16,570 bases of DNA from JAFALX01 sp050734185 (lineage in GTDB: Bacteria > Chloroflexota > Dormibacteria > Aeolococcales > Aeolococcaceae), in the NCBI GenBank assembly GCA_050734185.1, contig JBOHUE010000036.1, positions 1-16,570 of the forward strand, in the 5' to 3' direction. The position numbers and the translations under genes were made by a program. Below the pieces are notes generated by a model that made no database searches, had not been told where the DNA came from, and saw nothing but the letters and a program-made list of their open reading frames with translations. Positions within the stretch are counted from its first letter, which is position 1; every line of letters begins with the position of its first letter. This document shows, piece by piece, positions 1 through 6,969 of the stretch.

Positions 1-587
1 GCACCGGAACGCGAGTGTTCTGCTGCAGCGGGCACATCAACAGGCCGGGCTCCTACGAGATGCAGCTGGGGACACCGATCCGCGAGCTCCTCGAGGAGGA
101 ATGCGGGGGCATGCTGGCGGGCAGCGAGCTCAAGGCGTTCCAGCCCGGCGGCGGCTCCATGCAGGTGCTCCTGCCGCAGCACGTCGATCTGCCGTTGGAC
201 ATGAACGCCGTGCAGAAGGCGGGCTCATCGCTGGGGGCCGGCGCGATGGTGTTCATGGACCAGACGACGTGCCTGGTGGACGTGTCCATGCGCCTGGTCG
301 ACTTCTACGAGCACGAGTCCTGCGGCAAGTGCGTGCCCTGCCGCGAGGGGACATATTTCGAGTCGCAGCTGATGCACAAGCTCGAGTCCGGCCTCGCGAC
401 CGACGCGGAGCTGGCCACGCTCACCGACATCTGCAGCAACATGGACGGCCGCTGCTTCTGCCCGCTGGGCGACACCGCGACCTGGTTCGTGATGTCCGCG
501 TATGGCGCATTTCGTGAGGAGTTCGAGAGCCACTGCGGCGCCGGCGCGTGCCCGGTGAAGGCGCGCTTCCGCGCCAAGGCCGCGTAG
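1..587 (+). CDS. nuoF: NADH-quinone oxidoreductase subunit F, C-terminal part (5' truncated by window)
   Basis: C-terminal part of the NADH- and FMN-binding subunit of complex I; the reading frame is open from base 3 and enters from outside the window, so the N-terminal FMN/NADH-binding fold is mostly missing. Seen: the stretch TGTRVFCCSGHINRPG at the start, which matches the conserved NuoF 'SGHVNRPG' segment, and the N3 [4Fe-4S] ligand set. Three cysteines of CGKCVPC lie at codons 321, 330 and 339 and the fourth is in CPLGD at codon 459. The C-terminal helical domain ends at TAG 585-587. In the family, NuoF takes a hydride from NADH on FMN and passes electrons through N3 to NuoG, on the cytoplasmic peripheral arm. 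nuoG follows after 2 nt, consistent with one operon. The valine codon at 15 is internal to the protein, not a real start. Identity is secure. Confidence 0.97.
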   Translation, partial: TGTRVFCCSGHINRPGSYEMQLGTPIRELLEEECGGMLAGSELKAFQPGGGSMQVLLPQHVDLPLDMNAVQKAGSSLGAGAMVFMDQTTCLVDVSMRLVDFYEHESCGKCVPCREGTYFESQLMHKLESGLATDAELATLTDICSNMDGRCFCPLGDTATWFVMSAYGAFREEFESHCGAGACPVKARFRAKAA

Positions 588-589
588 GC

Positions 590-2524
590 GTGGCGCAGAA
601 CCCGGGACCGGAGACGCCCGACGACGGTCGCGTCGCCGTCACCATCGACGGCAGGGCTCTGCGCGTGCCCAAGGGCACGCTCGTCCTCGACGCCGCCGCC
701 GAGCTCGGCGTCCACATCCCCATCTACTGCTCGCATCCCAAGATGGAGCCGGTGGCGGTGTGCCGCATGTGCTTGGTGAACATCGAGAAGTTCCCGAAGC
801 CGCAGCCCGCGTGCGCCACGTACGTCAACGAGGGCATGGTGGTCAGCACCAACGACGCCGCCATCGTGAAGCTGCGCGAGGGGATGCTCGAGTTCCTCCT
901 CGTCAACCATCCGCTCGACTGCCCCGTCTGCGACCGCGGCGGCGAATGCGACCTGCAGGACTTCACGTTTCGCTACGGCCCATCGATCTCGCGCTTTCCC
1001 ATCACCGAGAAGGTGCACTTCGACAAAGCGGTGAAGCTCTCCGAGCACATCGAGCTCGACCAGGAGCGATGCATTCTCTGCTGGCGATGCGTGCGCTACT
1101 ACGACGAGATCACCGGCGAGAAGGAGATCGTTCTGCAGCAGCGTGGCGTCAACACGCTGGTGGCGACGTTCGACGATCAGCCACTGCAGTCGAAGTTTCA
1201 GGGCAATCTGCCCGAGGTGTGCCCGGTCGGCGCGCTGACACACCGCCAGTACCGGTTCGCGGCGCGGCCGTGGGAGCTGCAGCGCACGGCCGGGGTCTGC
1301 CCCGAGTGCTCGTACGGATGCAACATCAACATCGACTCGCGCGACTTCGACGTCAGGCGCTTCGCGTCGCGCGACAACCCGCTCGTCGAGGACATGTGGC
1401 TGTGCGACCGAGGTCGGTACAGCTTCACGGCCTGGAACTCGTCGGAGCGGGTGCGCCGCCCTGCGCTGCGCCCGCGCAAGGGCGACGCGCGCGACGTGTC
1501 CGCCGGCGAGGCCATCGCGGCGGCAGCCGCGGAGCTGCGCGCGGTGATCGAGAGCAACGGCCCGACCGCGGTGGGCGTGATCGGCTCCGCGCAGAACACC
1601 AACGAAGAGCTGTTCCTGCTGGAGCGGCTGGCGCGAGAGGTGATCGGCACGCCGCACCTCGACCATCAATTGGACAGCTTTGACGGTATCTCCGCGGACG
1701 AGCATGAGCTCGGCATCGCCGAGATCGAGGAGTGCGAGGTCATCGTGGTGCTCGGACCCGAGCCGGAGCAGGAGGCGCCGGTGCTCACGCTGCGCCTGTT
1801 CAAGGCCGAGCACAAGCGCGGCCGCAGCGTGCGCCGCGTGGCACGCGACGCGGATGCGGCGGCGCTCGCCAAGGAGGCGGGTCAGGGTGCGCTCACGGCG
1901 GTGATCGCCGACGAGACCAATCGTGCGCACGCGACCAAGGTCGCGGCCGCGCTCGCGAAGTACGGCCGCGTGAAGCGCATGACGGTGACGCGCGGCGTCA
2001 ACGGCCGCGGCGCCAAGGACCTGGGCGTGCTCCCGAATGTCATCGCGGGCTACCAGAAGGCGACACCTGCGGGCAAGACCGGTGCGCAGATCCTTGACGC
2101 GGCGGCGAACGGCGAGATCCGCGCGCTGTTGCTGCTGGGACCGAACCCCGCGCTCAACGCTTCGGGCGACGCGCTGCAGCGCGCGCTCACGCGCGCCGAG
2201 TCAGTGATCGTCATCGACACGGTGCCGGGCGACGCCGCCGCGCGCGCGACCGTGCTGATCCCGGGCCACGCGCTGCTGGAGAAGATCGGCACCGTCACCA
2301 ACCTCGAGGGCCGCGTGCAGCGGGTGCGTCCGGCGCTGCCGCCGGCGACACAGACGCCAACCGAGACGCGCGTGCTTACGGCGATCGCCGCCGAGCTGGG
2401 CGCGCGGGACTGGGCGAACGCGGATCCGATGTCGGTGAGCCGCGCGCTTCGCCACGCGCTGCCGGCCTACGCAGAGGCGGGCAACGGCGGACGGGCGCGC
2501 TGGCACGCGAAGGTGCCGGCATGA
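590..2524 (+). CDS. nuoG: NADH-quinone oxidoreductase subunit G (N7-cluster type, short molybdopterin-like domain)
   Basis: Fe-S wiring subunit of the complex I peripheral arm, 644 aa. Start chosen at GTG 590, 2 nt after nuoF; an upstream GTG at 548 would add 14 non-homologous residues overlapping nuoF. Ligands seen: [2Fe-2S] N1b C47, C58, C61, C75; N5 H107, C111, C114, C120 (HPLDCPVCDRGGEC); N4 C161, C164, C167, C211 (CILCWRC and CPVGAL); N7 C237, C240, C244, C272. The rest resembles the molybdopterin oxidoreductase fold (for example LLLLGPNPALNASGD and GTVTNLEGRVQR near the C terminus). In NuoG that fold carries no metal cofactor; this copy is shorter than many NuoG proteins, which are often 780-900 aa. 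The stop overlaps the nuoH start as ATGA. Electrons arrive from NuoF and leave toward NuoI. Identity is secure; the exact start is likely but not proven. Confidence 0.96.
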   Translation: MAQNPGPETPDDGRVAVTIDGRALRVPKGTLVLDAAAELGVHIPIYCSHPKMEPVAVCRMCLVNIEKFPKPQPACATYVNEGMVVSTNDAAIVKLREGMLEFLLVNHPLDCPVCDRGGECDLQDFTFRYGPSISRFPITEKVHFDKAVKLSEHIELDQERCILCWRCVRYYDEITGEKEIVLQQRGVNTLVATFDDQPLQSKFQGNLPEVCPVGALTHRQYRFAARPWELQRTAGVCPECSYGCNINIDSRDFDVRRFASRDNPLVEDMWLCDRGRYSFTAWNSSERVRRPALRPRKGDARDVSAGEAIAAAAAELRAVIESNGPTAVGVIGSAQNTNEELFLLERLAREVIGTPHLDHQLDSFDGISADEHELGIAEIEECEVIVVLGPEPEQEAPVLTLRLFKAEHKRGRSVRRVARDADAAALAKEAGQGALTAVIADETNRAHATKVAAALAKYGRVKRMTVTRGVNGRGAKDLGVLPNVIAGYQKATPAGKTGAQILDAAANGEIRALLLLGPNPALNASGDALQRALTRAESVIVIDTVPGDAAARATVLIPGHALLEKIGTVTNLEGRVQRVRPALPPATQTPTETRVLTAIAAELGARDWANADPMSVSRALRHALPAYAEAGNGGRARWHAKVPA

Positions 2525-3528
2525 TCGGCTCGGACTACTGGTGGGTCCTGCTGATCAAGATCGTGGTGCTCCTCCTGGCGCTGCTCACGATCGCCGCATA
2601 TCTCACCCTCGCCGAACGCAAGGTGGCGGCACGGATTCAGTTGCGCGTCGGCCCCAACCGCGTCGGCCCGTACGGACTGCTGCAGCCGGCGGCGGACGCG
2701 GTCAAGCTGCTGTTCAAGGAGAACACGGCGCCGGCCAACCGCGACCGGCTGCTGTTTCTGGTGGGGCCGAGCCTCATCGCCGCGGCCGCGATCTTCTCGT
2801 TCGCCGCCATCCCGATGGGCGTCAACAGCTGGTTCAACTACCAGTTCCACTGGGACATCGCGCACTTCAACGTCGGGCTGCTGTTCGTCCTCGGCGTGTC
2901 GTCATTCAGCGTGTACGCCCTGTTCCTCGGCGGCTGGTCGGCGAACAGCAAGTACTCACTGCTCGGCGGCCTGCGCTCGTCGGCGCAGCTGATCTCCTAC
3001 GAGATGGCGGTGTCATTCGCGGTCATGGGGGCGGTGATCCTCGCCGGCTCGCTCGATCTCGAGCACATCGTGACGTCGCAGCAGGGTGTGTGGTTCATCG
3101 TGCTGCAGCCGCTCGGGTTCATCCTGTATTTCACGGCGGCGTTCGCCGAGACCAATCGCGCGCCGTTCGACCTGCCTGAGGCTGAGACCGAGCTCGTCGG
3201 CGGCTACCACACCGAGTACAGCTCAATGCGCTTCGGCCTGTACTTCCTGGGCGAGTACGTGAACATGGTCGTGGTCTGCGCGATCGCCACCACGCTCTTC
3301 CTCGGCGGGTGGCTGCCGCTGCTCCCGTTCCATCCGTTCGACTGGATCCCCGGTCCCATCTGGTTCCTCGGCAAGGTCGGGATCCTGATCTTCGTGATGA
3401 TGTGGGTGCGCTGGACGCTCCCGCGTCTGCGCTACGACCGGCTCATGGGCTTCGGTTGGAAGGTGCTGCTGCCGCTCGGGCTGGTGAACATCCTCATCAC
3501 CGGGACGGTGGTGGCCCTGCGAGCGTGA
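2521..3528 (+). CDS. nuoH: NADH-quinone oxidoreductase subunit H (quinone-site membrane subunit)
   Basis: Membrane subunit of complex I (335 aa) that docks the peripheral arm and forms much of the quinone chamber. Starts at ATG 2521 inside the nuoG stop (ATGA). Seen: an N-terminal hydrophobic helix followed by the invariant ERKVAARIQLR and GPNRVGP (residues 32-50), several further membrane helices, and the family signature AETNRAPFDLPEAETELVGG (209-228), whose acidic residues E210, E220, E222 and E224 belong to the E-channel/quinone loop region. The following HTEYSSMRFGLYFLGEY stretch is also canonical. Length is typical for NuoH. The gene ends in TGA 3526-3528, which is shared with the ribosome binding site of nuoI. 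Nothing is missing or odd. Confidence 0.97.
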   Translation: MIGSDYWWVLLIKIVVLLLALLTIAAYLTLAERKVAARIQLRVGPNRVGPYGLLQPAADAVKLLFKENTAPANRDRLLFLVGPSLIAAAAIFSFAAIPMGVNSWFNYQFHWDIAHFNVGLLFVLGVSSFSVYALFLGGWSANSKYSLLGGLRSSAQLISYEMAVSFAVMGAVILAGSLDLEHIVTSQQGVWFIVLQPLGFILYFTAAFAETNRAPFDLPEAETELVGGYHTEYSSMRFGLYFLGEYVNMVVVCAIATTLFLGGWLPLLPFHPFDWIPGPIWFLGKVGILIFVMMWVRWTLPRLRYDRLMGFGWKVLLPLGLVNILITGTVVALRA

Positions 3529-3533
3529 GGTGA
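3526..3533 (+). promoter_or_regulatory. Ribosome binding site of nuoI
   Basis: TGAGGTGA, a strong Shine-Dalgarno match, overlaps the nuoH stop codon and sits 7 nt before ATG 3541. It fixes the nuoI start and allows a ribosome finishing nuoH to re-initiate there; this junction and nuoF-nuoG are the only ones between nuo genes in the window without an overlap. Confidence 0.8.
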
Positions 3534-3540
3534 CCCACAG

Positions 3541-4167
3541 ATGATCAAAGAGCTCGTCGCAGGCCTGCGCTTCACGATCAAGAAGATGCTGGAGAAGCCG
3601 ATCACCATCGGCTATCCCGAGGAGCAGAAGCCGGTGTCGCCGCGTCACCGCGGGCGCCACATCCTGCATCGCTACGACAACGGCTTGGAGCGCTGCATCG
3701 GCTGTGAGCTGTGCGCGGCGGCGTGCCCGGTCGGCTGCATCTACGTGGGCGCTGCGGAGAACGACCCGGAGAATCCGGTGTCACCCGGTGAGCGCTACGC
3801 CGAGCGTTACGAGATCAACCTGATGCGCTGCATCTACTGTGGCTACTGCGCCGAGGCGTGCCCCACCGAAGCGATCACGCTGGGCCCGCAGTTCGACCTC
3901 GCCGACTACCGGCGCGAGCGCACGGTTGTCACGAAGGCCGAGCTGCTCGAGTCGTGGCCGCGATTTGCTCAGGGGCGCGGACCGGCGAGCGCGGTCGGCG
4001 CAGGCGCCGATTCGATGGACCGGCAGACCCTCGACTCGGGCGTCAGCCCGCGCGTGGCGTGGGAGACCAACGAACAGGTGCATGTGCGCACGCCGCGCCC
4101 CGGCGACCTCGGCATCCCCGAGGACGTGCCCACCGTCACCGAGCCACCGCCCCCGAAGCGCCGATGA
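3541..4167 (+). CDS. nuoI: NADH-quinone oxidoreductase subunit I (2x[4Fe-4S])
   Basis: Ferredoxin-like complex I subunit (208 aa) carrying clusters N6a and N6b, the step between NuoG/B-side clusters and the terminal N2. Seen: two CxxCxxCxxxCP motifs, C52/C55/C58/C62 (CIGCELCAAACP) and C97/C100/C103/C107 (CIYCGYCAEACP), separated by the usual loop. The amphipathic N terminus (residues 1-25) fits the membrane-surface helix of the family. After about residue 145 there is a polar, proline-rich tail ending in PPPPKRR that is not part of the Fe-S core; similar tails are variable in the family. The stop overlaps the nuoJ start (ATGA). Identity is secure. Confidence 0.96.
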   Translation: MIKELVAGLRFTIKKMLEKPITIGYPEEQKPVSPRHRGRHILHRYDNGLERCIGCELCAAACPVGCIYVGAAENDPENPVSPGERYAERYEINLMRCIYCGYCAEACPTEAITLGPQFDLADYRRERTVVTKAELLESWPRFAQGRGPASAVGAGADSMDRQTLDSGVSPRVAWETNEQVHVRTPRPGDLGIPEDVPTVTEPPPPKRR

Positions 4168-4721
4168 CGCCCCTGCTGGGCACCGTGATGATGCTCGCGG
4201 CGATCAGCGCACTCGGAGTCGTGCTCGCTCGCCAGACCATCTACTCCGCATTGAGCCTGGTCGCGACCCTCACGATGGTCGCGGTCATCTTCCTACTGCT
4301 CAACGCGCAGTTCCTGTTCGCGGTGCAGATCATCATCTACGCGGGCGCGGTGATGGTGCTGTTCGTCTTCATCATCGCGCTGCTCAACCCCGAGGCCGAA
4401 GACCGTCCGGCGCTCGACTACCGCACGCTGGTGGGCATTGCCGCGGTCGCCGGCGTGACCATTCTCGTGTTCGTCACGGCGCGCAACGGCGTCACGTACA
4501 ACGACAGCGGGCTGCGCGGCGCGCAGGTCGGGGCGGCGTCCGACCCGTACCACACATTCAGCTTTCCGGCGGACGCGGTCAACGCCGCAGGCAACGTGCA
4601 AACCGTCGCGAGCCAGCTCTTCACCACCTACATCCTGCCGTTCGAGATCACGTCGCTGCTGCTGCTGGTGGCGGCGATCGGCGCCGTGTACCTGACGCGG
4701 CGCACGAAGAGGTCTCGGTGA
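4164..4721 (+). CDS. nuoJ: NADH-quinone oxidoreductase subunit J
   Basis: Complex I membrane subunit of 185 aa. The start is ATG 4164, which overlaps the nuoI stop; the open frame continues upstream, but only as antisense-like low-complexity sequence inside nuoI. Seen: about five hydrophobic helices, with the family-diagnostic QIIIYAGAVMVLF at residues 55-67 (the TM3 region, where a pi-bulge links quinone chemistry to the proton path in known structures), then NPEAED and a polar loop before the last helix near the C terminus. The C-terminal half is poorly conserved, as is usual. The TGA overlaps the nuoK GTG start. Confidence 0.94.
   Translation: MTPLLGTVMMLAAISALGVVLARQTIYSALSLVATLTMVAVIFLLLNAQFLFAVQIIIYAGAVMVLFVFIIALLNPEAEDRPALDYRTLVGIAAVAGVTILVFVTARNGVTYNDSGLRGAQVGAASDPYHTFSFPADAVNAAGNVQTVASQLFTTYILPFEITSLLLLVAAIGAVYLTRRTKRSR
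4707..4712 (+). promoter_or_regulatory. Ribosome binding site of nuoK
   Basis: AAGAGG lies 5 nt before GTG 4718, inside the last codons of nuoJ. It decides for the GTG that overlaps the nuoJ stop as the nuoK start. Confidence 0.65.
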
Positions 4722-5029
4722 TCTCCACCGACATCTTTCCGTACCTGCTGGGCCTCTCCGCGTTCATGTTCACGCTCGGCGCCGCCGGTGTGCTGATCCG
4801 GCGCAATCCGCTGGTCGGGGTCATGTGCATCGAGCTGATGCTCAACGCGGGCAACGTCGCGCTGGTGGCGTATGGGCGCTTCCTCAACAGCCAGGAGGGT
4901 CAGGTCTTCGCCTTCATGGTCATCGTCGTCGCGGCCGCCGAGGTCGTCGTCGGCCTCGCGATCATGACGACGATCTTCCGGCTGGGCCGCAAGCTCGACG
5001 TCGACGACCTCAGTGAGATGAGCGAGTGA
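4718..5029 (+). CDS. nuoK: NADH-quinone oxidoreductase subunit K
   Basis: Small complex I subunit (103 aa, normal length) with three membrane helices, related to MrpC. Start GTG 4718 overlaps the nuoJ stop (GTGA) and has its own ribosome binding site. The two buried glutamates needed for proton transfer are present: E39 in CIELMLNAGN (TM2) and E75 in VAAAEVVVGLA (TM3). A short acidic C-terminal tail (DVDDLSEMSE) follows. The stop overlaps the nuoL GTG. Identity is secure despite the small size. Confidence 0.95.
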   Translation: MISTDIFPYLLGLSAFMFTLGAAGVLIRRNPLVGVMCIELMLNAGNVALVAYGRFLNSQEGQVFAFMVIVVAAAEVVVGLAIMTTIFRLGRKLDVDDLSEMSE

Positions 5030-6969
5030 GCGCCGACACCGCCGGCCTTCTCGTCGCCCTCATCCTGCTGTTCCCGCTCGGCGGCGCGGCGGCGTGCGGA
5101 CTGCTCGGTCCGCGTCTGGGACGCCGCTTCGTCAATCTCGCGGGCACCATCTCGATTCTGGCGTCGTTCGTCGTCGCCATCTTCGTCCTGATCAACGTCA
5201 TCGGCGCGTCGGCCGACCATCAGTCGACGACGGTGCGCCTGTGGCAGTGGCTCGACCTGGGGAGCGGCAACCTCTCGGTGGGCGTCGACTTCACACTCGA
5301 TCCGCTCAGCGCGCTGATGATCATGGTGATCACAGGAGTTGGATTCCTGATCCATGTCTACAGCGTTGGATACATGGAACATGACCCGGGTATTGCCCGG
5401 TTCATGGCCTACATGAACTTCTTCATCTTCTCGATGTTGACGCTCGTGCTGGCAGCCGACCTCGTCATCCTCATCATCGGCTGGGCGCTGGTCGCGCTGA
5501 GCAGCTACCTGCTCATCGCGTTCTGGTACGACCGGCGCAGCGCCGTGCTGGCCGCACGCAAGGCGTTCATCACGCAGGTCATCGGCGACATCGGCCTGTA
5601 CTTCGCGGCGTTCCTGATCTTTCTGAACGCGCACACGACGAGCATCCCGTCCATCTTCGCGCGCACCTCGGTGTTCCCCAGTGGCGGCATCCTCATCACC
5701 GGCATCTGCGTGCTCCTCGCCATCGGCGCCTTCGCCAAGAGCGCGCAGTTCCCGCTCCACACATGGCTGCCAGACGCGATGGAGGGCCCGACCCCGGTCT
5801 CGGCGCTGATCCACGCGGCGACCATGGTGACCGCGGGCGTGTACCTCATCGCGCGGTTCCACGCGCTCTTCAACATCGCGCCGGTCGCCGAGGGCATGGT
5901 CGCGCTCGTCGGCATCGGCACGGCCCTGATGGCGGGCATCATCGCCCTCTCGCAGATCGACATCAAACGCGTGATCGCGTACTCGACGATGTCTCAGATC
6001 GGGCTGATGATCTACGCGGTGGGCATCGGCGCCTATGCCGCGGGGATGTTCCACTTCGCCACCCACGCGGTGTTCAAGGCGCTCCTCTTCCTCGCCGCGG
6101 GCAACGTCATCCATGCGCTGCACGACGAGCAGGACATCCGCCTCATGGGCGGCATGGGGGCGCGGATGCGCGTGACCGCGTTCTCGTTTTTCTTCGGCTC
6201 GCTCGCGCTTGCCGGCATCCCGTTCTGGTCGGGGTGGTTCAGCAAGGAGAACCTGCTCGGCTTCGGTCTGAACAACGGCCCGGGACCGATCCCCTGGGTG
6301 CTCTACCTCATCGGCGTGGGCATCAACGTGCTCACCGGGCTGTATGCGTTCCGGCTGTACTTCATCGTCTTTCACGGCGAGCCGCAGACGGCGCGCGTGT
6401 GGGCGGCGAAGGAGGCGCGCCGCGTGATGCTCGTCCCCGTGGCGCTGCTCGCGGTGCTGAGCCTGCTCGTCGCGTGGCCGCTGCAGTTCCCGCTGCCGAA
6501 CACACTGCACGTGTTCTCCGACTTCCTGAGCCCGGTCTTCAACAGCGCGCCCGGCGCGGCGACCGAGCCGTCGCTGGGGCTCGGGTTCCTGGGCCTCGCG
6601 CTCGGAACGCTGGCGAGCCTCGCAGGGGCCGGACTCGCGTTGCGTCTCTGGTACGAGCATCGGTGGGAGCCGGCGGCTGTGGCCGGCGCGCTGCCCCAGA
6701 CGCTGGTCCGTGCCGCGTACAACAAGTTTTACTTCGACCAGCTCTACGACAGGACCCTCGTCCAACCGACACGCGTGGTGGGGCGCACGCTGCGCCGCGT
6801 TGTCGAGCCGATGATCATGGACGGCTGGATCCGCGGCCTCGTCAGCGTGATGCGCGGCTTCAGCGTCGACCTGCGCTCGTACGAGACGGGCTTCATCCGT
6901 GATTACGCCGCGCTGTTCACGGTGTTCGCCGTCATCTTCGTGGTCGTCGTCGTGGTGGTGGCGCGGTGA
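5026..6969 (+). CDS. nuoL: NADH-quinone oxidoreductase subunit L with altered TM5 proton-channel site
   Basis: Distal antiporter-like proton-pumping subunit (647 aa, about 15-16 helices, with the C-terminal lateral-helix region of NuoL). GTG 5026 overlaps the nuoK stop. Seen: HTWLPDAMEGPTPVSALIHA just after the TM7 lysine K238 (GAFAKSAQ), the THAVFKALLFLAAGNVIHAL stretch, and SKEN in GWFSKENLL. Odd: the TM5 motif, normally of the form GWE(G/L)VGL(C/S)SYLLIGF, reads GWALVALSSYLLIAF, so the conserved glutamate (E. coli E144) is A154. In TM6 the usual KAF..NRVGD reads KAFITQVIGD, so the arginine (E. coli R175 by position) is V185, while D188 is kept. The reading frame is intact and the surroundings are conserved, so this is not a pseudogene. 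What this does to pumping is inference. Confidence 0.96.
   Translation: MSADTAGLLVALILLFPLGGAAACGLLGPRLGRRFVNLAGTISILASFVVAIFVLINVIGASADHQSTTVRLWQWLDLGSGNLSVGVDFTLDPLSALMIMVITGVGFLIHVYSVGYMEHDPGIARFMAYMNFFIFSMLTLVLAADLVILIIGWALVALSSYLLIAFWYDRRSAVLAARKAFITQVIGDIGLYFAAFLIFLNAHTTSIPSIFARTSVFPSGGILITGICVLLAIGAFAKSAQFPLHTWLPDAMEGPTPVSALIHAATMVTAGVYLIARFHALFNIAPVAEGMVALVGIGTALMAGIIALSQIDIKRVIAYSTMSQIGLMIYAVGIGAYAAGMFHFATHAVFKALLFLAAGNVIHALHDEQDIRLMGGMGARMRVTAFSFFFGSLALAGIPFWSGWFSKENLLGFGLNNGPGPIPWVLYLIGVGINVLTGLYAFRLYFIVFHGEPQTARVWAAKEARRVMLVPVALLAVLSLLVAWPLQFPLPNTLHVFSDFLSPVFNSAPGAATEPSLGLGFLGLALGTLASLAGAGLALRLWYEHRWEPAAVAGALPQTLVRAAYNKFYFDQLYDRTLVQPTRVVGRTLRRVVEPMIMDGWIRGLVSVMRGFSVDLRSYETGFIRDYAALFTVFAVIFVVVVVVVAR

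Noticed and set aside
305..1930. 541-codon open frame on the minus strand opposite nuoF/nuoG
   Set aside because: Arg/His/Asp/Ala-rich low-complexity translation with no family motifs, fully antisense to two conserved genes; typical GC-rich shadow frame.
4900..6765. 621-codon minus-strand frame opposite nuoK/nuoL
   Set aside because: Composition is dominated by R, E, H, D and Q with no recognisable domain; it mirrors codon bias of the membrane-protein genes on the other strand.
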